Positions 57,377 through 64,000 of a stretch of 64,000 nucleotides of DNA are shown here, piece after piece. Position numbers and translations under genes: made by a program. The DNA is from Curtobacterium sp. BH-2-1-1 (GTDB taxonomy: Bacteria > Actinomycetota > Actinomycetes > Actinomycetales > Microbacteriaceae). The DNA lies in assembly GCF_001806325.1 (NCBI RefSeq), contig NZ_CP017580.1, positions 2,914,001 through 2,978,000 on the forward strand. The letters run 5' to 3'. The notes below the pieces were generated by a model. It saw nothing but the letters and a program-made list of their open reading frames with translations. It had not been told where the DNA came from and searched no databases. Position 1 is the first letter of the stretch, and the number at the start of each line of letters is the position of its first letter.

Positions 57377-58036
57377 TCAGGCCAGCGGGCTGCCCGCTTC
57401 GAGGTGCGCGGGGAGCTGGTGCCCCATCCGGTCGCGCTTCGTGTCGAGGTACGCCGCGTTCTGCGCGGAGACGCCGACGACCAGCGGCACCAGGCTCTCG
57501 ACCGTGATGCCGTGCTCCTCGAGCTGGCGACGCTTCTCCGGGTTGTTCGACAGGAGGCGGACGGTGGTGATGCCGAGGTCGGCGAGGATGCCGGCCGCGC
57601 CGCCGTACGCCCGCGAGTCGGCGGGGAGACCGAGCGCGAGGTTCGCGTCGAGCGTGTCGAGGCCGTCCTCCTGCAGGCGGTAGGCCTTGAGCTTGTTGAT
57701 GAGACCGATGCCGCGGCCCTCTTGCCCGCGGAGGTAGATCACGACGCCGCCCTCGGCCGCGATCGTGTCGAGCGCGGCGTCGAGCTGCGGGCCGCACTCG
57801 CACTTGAGGGACCCGAACGCCTCGCCCGTCAGGCACTCCGAGTGCACCCGGACGAGGGCGCCGTCGCGCGGTGCTGCGCCGTCCGGGCCGGTGGCGATGA
57901 TCGCGACGTGCTCGGCGCTCGTCACGAGGTCGCGGTACGCGCGCATCTCGAACGTGCCGTGCGTGGTCGGGACGTTCGTCGACACCTCGAACTGGACCGG
58001 GCTCCCGGGGGTGGGGGAGGTGAGTGCATCGGTCAT
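57377..58036 (-). CDS. ribA: GTP cyclohydrolase II
   Basis: The protein has 219 residues. Zinc ligands C68, C79 and C81 lie in SECLTGEAFGSLKCECG, and the catalytic region is LRGQEGRGIGLINK. It converts GTP to 2,5-diamino-6-ribosylamino-pyrimidinone phosphate, the first step of riboflavin synthesis. It stands alone without the DHBP synthase (RibB) domain often fused in actinobacteria. Its ATG overlaps the ribD stop by four bases (ATGA). Confidence 0.95.
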   Translation of the reverse strand: MTDALTSPTPGSPVQFEVSTNVPTTHGTFEMRAYRDLVTSAEHVAIIATGPDGAAPRDGALVRVHSECLTGEAFGSLKCECGPQLDAALDTIAAEGGVVIYLRGQEGRGIGLINKLKAYRLQEDGLDTLDANLALGLPADSRAYGGAAGILADLGITTVRLLSNNPEKRRQLEEHGITVESLVPLVVGVSAQNAAYLDTKRDRMGHQLPAHLEAGSPLA

Positions 58037-59166
58037 GTGGTGCTCCGGTCGTTCTGGGGCCCCGCGATCCCGGGCTCGGCCGCCGCCGGCCGGGGTGCGC
58101 GGTGGGGTCGTGCTCGGACCAGCAGGTCGGGGCCGAGGCTGGTGGTCGATAGTACGTCCAACCGCCGACGCTCGCCGATGCTTCCCACACCGACGTCACG
58201 GAGGGCGACACGGGGGCCGCCGAGCAGGACGGGCGCGAGGTAGACGAGGTACTCGTCCACCAGACCCGCCGCGATGAGCGCCGAGGCGACGGTGGGTCCG
58301 CCCTCGACGAACACCGAGTGCACGCCGTGGTCCCGCAGTGCCTGGAGCGAGGCGGCGAGGTCGTGGCCGGACAGCGTCAGCAGGGCGCGAGGGTGGCGGC
58401 GGACCGCGGCGTCGTCCGGGACCGGCCGGTCGCCGAACACCACCGGGACGGGCTGGTCGGCGAGGAGTTCCCCGGCGTCGCCCCGCGCGGTGAGGCTCGG
58501 GTCGTCGGCGAGGACCGTGCCCGTCCCGACGAGGATCGCGTCGTGCGCGGCGCGCTGTTCGTGGACGTGCTGGCGTGCGGCCGCACCGGTGATCCACTGG
58601 CTCGTGCCGTCTGCTGCTGCAGCCCGGCCGTCGAGGCTCGATGCCCACTTCACCGTCACCCACGGGCGTCCGAGGCGCACCGAGAGGAGCCAGCGCTCGA
58701 GGAAGTCCTCGACCTCGTCGGCGAGGACGCCCGAGACGACGTCGACTCCGCCGGACCGGAGTCGCTCGGCACCCCCGTGGGCTGCCGGCCCGGGGTCGTC
58801 GACGGCGTACACGACGCGGCCGATCCCCGCTTCGAGCAGGGAGACGGCGCACGGACCGGTGCGACCGGTGTGGTTGCAGGGTTCGAGGGTGACGACGGCG
58901 GTCGCGCCGACCAGGTGTGCGGGGTCGACCTTCGACATCGCGTCGACCTCGGCGTGCGGGGTGCCGGCGCCCTTGTGCCAGCCCTCGGCGAGGACCGCTC
59001 CGTCGGGGGAGAGGATCACGGCGCCGACGCGGACGTGGTCACCGACCGCGGGGCCGAGGGCCGCGAGCTCGAGGCCACGGCGCATCGCACGGAGCTCGGC
59101 CGGCGAGACCGAGGGGTGCGCTGCGGGGGAGGCCGCGGAGTCCGACGGCCGAGGGGTGACGGTCAC
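58033..59166 (-). CDS. ribD: Bifunctional riboflavin deaminase/reductase
   Basis: The protein has 377 residues. The N-terminal deaminase has zinc ligands H71 and E73 (HAEVDAM) and C97/C106 (PCNHTGRTGPC). The C-terminal RibD reductase contains VTVKWASSLDGRAAAADGTSQWITG and VFVEGGPTVASALIAAGLVDEYL. It catalyses the second and third steps of riboflavin synthesis. It forms a coupled pair with ribA. ribE and ribH are not adjacent, and no FMN riboswitch fits the nine-base gap to the GNAT gene. Confidence 0.94.
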   Translation of the reverse strand: MTVTPRPSDSAASPAAHPSVSPAELRAMRRGLELAALGPAVGDHVRVGAVILSPDGAVLAEGWHKGAGTPHAEVDAMSKVDPAHLVGATAVVTLEPCNHTGRTGPCAVSLLEAGIGRVVYAVDDPGPAAHGGAERLRSGGVDVVSGVLADEVEDFLERWLLSVRLGRPWVTVKWASSLDGRAAAADGTSQWITGAAARQHVHEQRAAHDAILVGTGTVLADDPSLTARGDAGELLADQPVPVVFGDRPVPDDAAVRRHPRALLTLSGHDLAASLQALRDHGVHSVFVEGGPTVASALIAAGLVDEYLVYLAPVLLGGPRVALRDVGVGSIGERRRLDVLSTTSLGPDLLVRARPHRAPRPAAAEPGIAGPQNDRSTT

Positions 59167-59175
59167 GGTCCGAGA

Positions 59176-59775
59176 CTATCCGCGAACGGTCGGTGACGCG
59201 TCATCCGGGCGTGCCGTCGTCGTCTCGGCCGGCCACGGCAGGTCGGACGCGGGAGCGCCGTCGGCCCGCCGGAGCCCCTTCCACGCTGTCGTCGGAGCGC
59301 CGTCCCGCCCGGGGATGAGCGCGTCGCCGGTGCCGGTGTACGAGAACCCCGCGGCACGGGCGACCGAGGCCGAGGCGGTGTTGCCGGCGTAGCACTCCCA
59401 GTACACGTCCGGCGCACCCTGCGCGAAGGCCCAGTCGAGCACGAGGCTCACGGCGTCGTGCATCAGTCCGGCGCCGCGTGCGGAGGGTGCGAGCCAGAAG
59501 CCGAGGTCGCGCCGCGCAGTGCGGTACCCGATGATCCCCTCGAGCCAGGTGGACCCCGTCCGACGGATCGCCCAGGTGTACTCGCGGTCGGAGGCCCAGC
59601 CCGGACCGACGAGCGCGTCGACGAAGGTCGTGGCGTCCCGGGCGGTGTACGGCGTGGGGATCGTCGTCCAGCGCACGATGTCCGGGTCATGGCAGGCCTC
59701 GGTGATCGCCGTCGCGTCCGCCCGGGTGGGCACGTCGAGGTGCACCCGGGCAGACGACAGCGTGACGGGGCGCAC
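59176..59775 (-). CDS. GNAT family N-acetyltransferase (RimJ/RimL-like)
   Basis: The protein has 199 residues. The acetyl-CoA-binding segment is LGFWLAPSARGAGLMHDAVSLVLDWAF, and the C-terminal part has VYWECYAGNTASASVARAAGFSYTG, typical of the RimJ/RimL group. The substrate is unknown. The start (GTG at 59775) abuts the trpS stop two bases away, and its stop lies nine bases before ribD, so it sits in a transcription run from trpS to ribA. The C-terminal 30 residues are variable. Confidence 0.82.
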   Translation of the reverse strand: MRPVTLSSARVHLDVPTRADATAITEACHDPDIVRWTTIPTPYTARDATTFVDALVGPGWASDREYTWAIRRTGSTWLEGIIGYRTARRDLGFWLAPSARGAGLMHDAVSLVLDWAFAQGAPDVYWECYAGNTASASVARAAGFSYTGTGDALIPGRDGAPTTAWKGLRRADGAPASDLPWPAETTTARPDDASPTVRG

Positions 59776-59777
59776 GG

Positions 59778-61668
<1,891 letters not shown>

Positions 61669-61724
61669 GCAGAACACCCTATCGGCGGGTGCCGACACGG
61701 CTGCGCCGGTCGTAGGCTCGCGCC

Positions 61725-62060
61725 GTGACCGTCGTGATGACCGTGGGGGAGCTGCTCGCCGCGTTCCGTCCCGTGGCCGAGCAGATGCTGCGTCCGGAGG
61801 AGTTCCGGGGAGCGGAGTTCTGGGTGTACAGCGACTGGTCCGAACGACTGCGGCGGGTGGTCGACACCGAGGTCGCCGACGAGGGGATGGCGCTCGCCTG
61901 GTCGATCGCCGGGGACGACGGCGATTCGTGGCTGTGGCTCCGCGACGGGGAACCGGAGATGCTGCTGAAGATCGCCGACGACCTGCAGGACTTCATCGCT
62001 GAGAGCGCCTTCGCCTGGGGCGAGCTGCGCCCGATCCCGCCGCTGGGGCAGGAGCAGTAG
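61725..62060 (+). CDS. Small conserved hypothetical protein
   Basis: This acidic protein of 111 residues has no signal peptide or membrane segment. It shows VGELLAAFRPVAEQMLRPEEFRGAEFWVYSDW at the N-terminus and DDGDSWLWLRDGEPEMLLKIADDLQDFI at the C-terminus. I do not recognise the family; it looks like a small globular immunity- or adaptor-type protein. TAGGCT at 61713-61718 ends six bases before GTG 61725 and supports that start with a leaderless mRNA; ATG 61737 is the alternative. It is divergent from xthA. Confidence 0.7.
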   Translation: MTVVMTVGELLAAFRPVAEQMLRPEEFRGAEFWVYSDWSERLRRVVDTEVADEGMALAWSIAGDDGDSWLWLRDGEPEMLLKIADDLQDFIAESAFAWGELRPIPPLGQEQ

Positions 62061-62072
62061 GGGCGACCGGAC

Positions 62073-62120
62073 GACGGACGGGAGGCGCGGTGCCAGCTGG
62101 CACCGCGCCTCCCGTCCGTC
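62073..62120. terminator. 48-base perfect palindrome between convergent genes
   Basis: Two 24-base arms are exact reverse complements and contain GGAGGCGCGG. It lies between the small hypothetical gene (+) and HPr (-) and can terminate both. Confidence 0.8.
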
Positions 62121-62126
62121 CTGTCG

Positions 62127-62399
62127 TCAGGCCGCGTCGTGGTCCGTCTTGAGGAACTCGACCAGGCTGTCCGCGGTGGTCTCGGCGTCGTCGCCGTTCA
62201 CCGTGAGGGTGACCTCGTCGCCGTTCTCGATGCCGAGGCCGAGGAGCGCGAGGATGCTGCCGGCGTTCCCGGACTTGTCGCCCTTCGCGATCGTGACCTG
62301 GTGGCCGGACGCGGTCACGGTCTGGACGAAGAGGGAGGCCGGGCGTGCGTGCAGGCCGGACGCGCTGGCGACGGTGACGGTGCGGGTGGCTTCGGACAT
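62127..62399 (-). CDS. ptsH: Phosphocarrier protein HPr
   Basis: The protein has 90 residues. The phospho-acceptor is H17 in GLHARPAS, as in the family site His15. NAGSILALLGLGIENGDEVTL is the second conserved segment, with the regulatory Ser in GSILAL. HPr carries phosphate from enzyme I to sugar permeases. I chose ATG 62399 to match the family N-terminus. It is downstream of the DeoR gene on the same strand and probably co-expressed. Confidence 0.95.
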   Translation of the reverse strand: MSEATRTVTVASASGLHARPASLFVQTVTASGHQVTIAKGDKSGNAGSILALLGLGIENGDEVTLTVNGDDAETTADSLVEFLKTDHDAA

Positions 62400-62475
62400 C
62401 GATGTACTCCTGTCGATGGGTGGTTGGCTCATGGTAGCGAGCGCGGGGTGGGCGGTTCCGGGGCGGGACGCAGGG

Positions 62476-63246
62476 TCAGTCGCGGCCGGGCCAGAAGACC
62501 TCGGTGCCGGCGGCCTCGACCTCGCGGACGAGGTCGGCGTTCACGCCGGGATCGGTGATGATCGTGTCGATCGCGGCGAGCGGGGCGACGCGGCCGAACT
62601 CCTCGCGACCGAACTTGGTGTGGTCGGCGAGCAGGATGCTGCGGCGCGCGGACTTGATCATCGCGGACTTCACGGCGGCCTCGGCCATGTTGTGCGTCGT
62701 GAGGCCGCGCTCGGGCGTGATGCCGTTGATGCTGATGAACGCGACGTCGACGCTGACCATCCCGATGAGCTGGTGCGTCCACGTGCCGACGCCGGCGAGC
62801 GAGTCGCTGCGGATGTTGCCGCCGAGCAGGTGCAGGTCGATGCCCGGTCGGTTCGCGACCGCCATCGCCACGGGCAGGGAGTGCGTCACGACGGTGAGGC
62901 CACGGTCGGTCGGGAGCAGCTCGGCGAGGCAGATCGTCGAGGTGCCGGCGTCGATCATGACGGACCCGTTCTCGGGCAGCTCGCCGAGCGCGGCCTCGGC
63001 GATGACCATCTTCTCGGCCTGGTTGATGCCGCCACGGTCGCCGACCCCCGGGTGCAGGGTGATGCGCTCGACGGGGATCGCGCCACCGTGCGCACGTCGG
63101 ACCAGCCCGCGCCGCTCGAGCGAGGTGAGGTCGCGGCGGATCGTCTCCGGGGTCACCTCGAGCAGCTCGGCGAGGTCCTTGACGTCGACCCGGCCCTGCG
63201 CACGCGCCTGTTCGACGATGCGCTGGTGGCGCTCTGGTGCGTACAT
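62476..63246 (-). CDS. DeoR/GlpR family transcriptional regulator
   Basis: The protein has 256 residues. The N-terminal DeoR HTH signature is RVDVKDLAELLEVTPETIRRDLTSLERRGLVRRAHGGAI (about 18-56), with the effector domain DAGTSTICLAELLP and AVKSAMIKSARRSILLADHTKFG. The family usually senses sugar phosphates such as fructose 1-phosphate. It is divergent from ptsI and ahead of ptsH, so it very probably represses the PTS genes until a sugar phosphate appears. ATG 63246 begins the family N-terminus. Confidence 0.92.
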   Translation of the reverse strand: MYAPERHQRIVEQARAQGRVDVKDLAELLEVTPETIRRDLTSLERRGLVRRAHGGAIPVERITLHPGVGDRGGINQAEKMVIAEAALGELPENGSVMIDAGTSTICLAELLPTDRGLTVVTHSLPVAMAVANRPGIDLHLLGGNIRSDSLAGVGTWTHQLIGMVSVDVAFISINGITPERGLTTHNMAEAAVKSAMIKSARRSILLADHTKFGREEFGRVAPLAAIDTIITDPGVNADLVREVEAAGTEVFWPGRD

Positions 63247-63322
63247 CGGGGCCTCGTCGTCTCGGAAGCGGTGGGGGAGTCGGAACGGAACGGACACGAC
63301 CGGGCACGTCTTCGGCGACCGC

Positions 63323-63418
63323 GATCCGAACGGATCCGCCACCAGACGCAAACGGGCATCTGTTTCTGCATTTTTATCCCCGGATGTGTTTGTTTGTCAA
63401 CGTGGATCGGGGTATGGT
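63323..63418. promoter_or_regulatory. PTS divergent control region
   Basis: This unusually AT-rich patch lies between deoR-like and ptsI. TTGTTT (63390-63395) and TATGGT (63413-63418), 17 bases apart, form the ptsI promoter. Candidate regulator sites are GATCCG-AA-CGGATC (63323-63336) and the AAAC...GTTT repeat near 63350-63365. The direct TGTTTGTTTG tract overlaps the -35. Confidence 0.55.
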
Positions 63419-63512
63419 GCTGCTCAGCCGCACCGGCGGGGTCTCGTCTCCGCGCTGCGCGCACCGAACGAACCACCCCACCGCAAGCGCGCGTGAGATG
63501 AAGGAGTCTCGA

Positions 63513-64000
63513 ATGTCCGAACTGCTCGGCACCGGCGTCGGCCGTGGCGTCGCCCACGGCCCCGTGCTCCGCATGGCCGACCCGCTCGGCGAACCGTCGA
63601 AGGACGCCCTGACCGGTTCGGCGGACGACGCGAAGCAGGCCGTGGCCGCCGCGATCGCAGCGGTGGCGGAGGACCTCAACAAGCGGGGGCAGCTCGCCGG
63701 CGGGGACGCCCAGGCCGTGCTCGAGGCGCAGGCGCTCATGGCGCAGGACCCGACCCTCCTCGACGACGTGCACGCCCGCATCGACGGCGGCACCAACGCC
63801 GAACGCGCCGTGTTCGAGGCGTTCGGCCAGTTCCGCGACCTGCTCGTCTCGATGGGCGGGTACATGGGGGAGCGCGCCGCCGACCTCGACGACGTCGCCC
63901 AGCGCATCATCGCCAAGCTCCGCGGCGTCCACGCCCCGGGTGTGCCCGAGTCGGACACCCCCTTCGTGCTCGTCGCCCGCGACCTCGCGCCGGCCGACAC
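63513..64000 (+). CDS. ptsI: PTS enzyme I (phosphoenolpyruvate-protein phosphotransferase), 5' part
   Basis: The gene is cut by the right window edge and 162 residues are visible. It begins MSELLGTGVGRGVAHGPVLRM and continues with AVLEAQALMAQDPTLLDDVHARI and MGERAADLDDVAQRIIAKL, the N-terminal HPr-binding domain of enzyme I. It takes phosphate from PEP and passes it to HPr. AAGGAG lies eight bases before the ATG. The phospho-histidine region lies beyond the window. Confidence 0.93.
   Translation, partial: MSELLGTGVGRGVAHGPVLRMADPLGEPSKDALTGSADDAKQAVAAAIAAVAEDLNKRGQLAGGDAQAVLEAQALMAQDPTLLDDVHARIDGGTNAERAVFEAFGQFRDLLVSMGGYMGERAADLDDVAQRIIAKLRGVHAPGVPESDTPFVLVARDLAPAD

Noticed and set aside
59167..59175. 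FMN riboswitch ahead of ribD-ribA
   Set aside because: Only nine bases separate ribD from the GNAT gene, and no RFN-type conserved element is visible upstream of that run.

Overview
The window is chromosomal DNA of a very GC-rich actinobacterium. The gene set and order (SRP RNA, dnaX-recR, lysC-asd, a Tad pilus remnant beside topA-tmk-holB), the abundance of GTG starts and LAFTG-type sortase anchoring suggest Microbacteriaceae, most likely Curtobacterium or a close relative. That placement is inference; no 16S rRNA lies in the window. No insertion sequence, prophage, integrase, CRISPR array or rRNA operon was seen, and the region reads as stable core chromosome with a few accessory genes.

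Layout. 1-5602: the tail of an MFS transporter, a small lipoprotein, a TetR/MFS divergent drug-efflux pair and a HerA-like ATPase. 5607-10945: a PH-like membrane protein, tRNA-Ser, pta-ackA (acetate/acetyl phosphate) and an NAD(P)-binding oxidoreductase. 10986-18793: SRP RNA and a giant sortase-anchored surface protein with 20 Ig-like repeats. 18936-26516: dnaX-recR, lysC-asd and mqo. 26539-27726: a radical SAM gene behind a near-ideal LexA box. 27897-31669: a three-gene signalling unit (kinase, kinase-like membrane partner, LuxR-type regulator) coupled to tdk. 31800-37263: a flavin oxidoreductase, tRNA-Pro, a metallophosphoesterase/bifunctional PBP operon, and a DUF4177-like gene coupled to a RidA-like gene. 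37342-47456: acs, a 6C RNA, a compact Tad cluster, then topA-tmk-holB. 47591-53560: TetR, tRNA-Thr, a tandem-duplicated secreted acid phosphatase, a Gfo/Idh/MocA oxidoreductase, a PBP4-type carboxypeptidase and nicotinamidase. 53600-61668, minus strand: an ABC exporter with its small HTH regulator, an MHS-type transporter, ribD-ribA, GNAT, trpS and exonuclease III. 61725-64000: a small protein, HPr, a DeoR regulator and the start of PTS enzyme I.

How the genes work together. Acetate is handled in both directions: pta-ackA (reversible, high flux) and acs (high-affinity activation). HPr, the DeoR regulator and enzyme I make up the general part of a sugar PTS. Cell-wall biology is represented by the bifunctional PBP, the PBP4 carboxypeptidase and the sortase-anchored giant. 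Replication and repair are represented by dnaX, holB, topA, recR, tmk, tdk, exonuclease III and the LexA-box radical SAM gene.

Two window-wide features recur. Many genes lack a Shine-Dalgarno sequence and instead have a TANNNT -10 hexamer ending 6-8 bases before the start codon, which suggests leaderless mRNAs. At least six gene ends carry long near-perfect palindromes built on the same core, GGAGGCGCGG. The most notable individual observations are the 6C RNA at the acs/Tad junction, the Tad gene whose frame runs without a stop into topA, the LexA-box radical SAM gene, the small HTH regulator with a paired-palindrome promoter, and the internal start in lysC.
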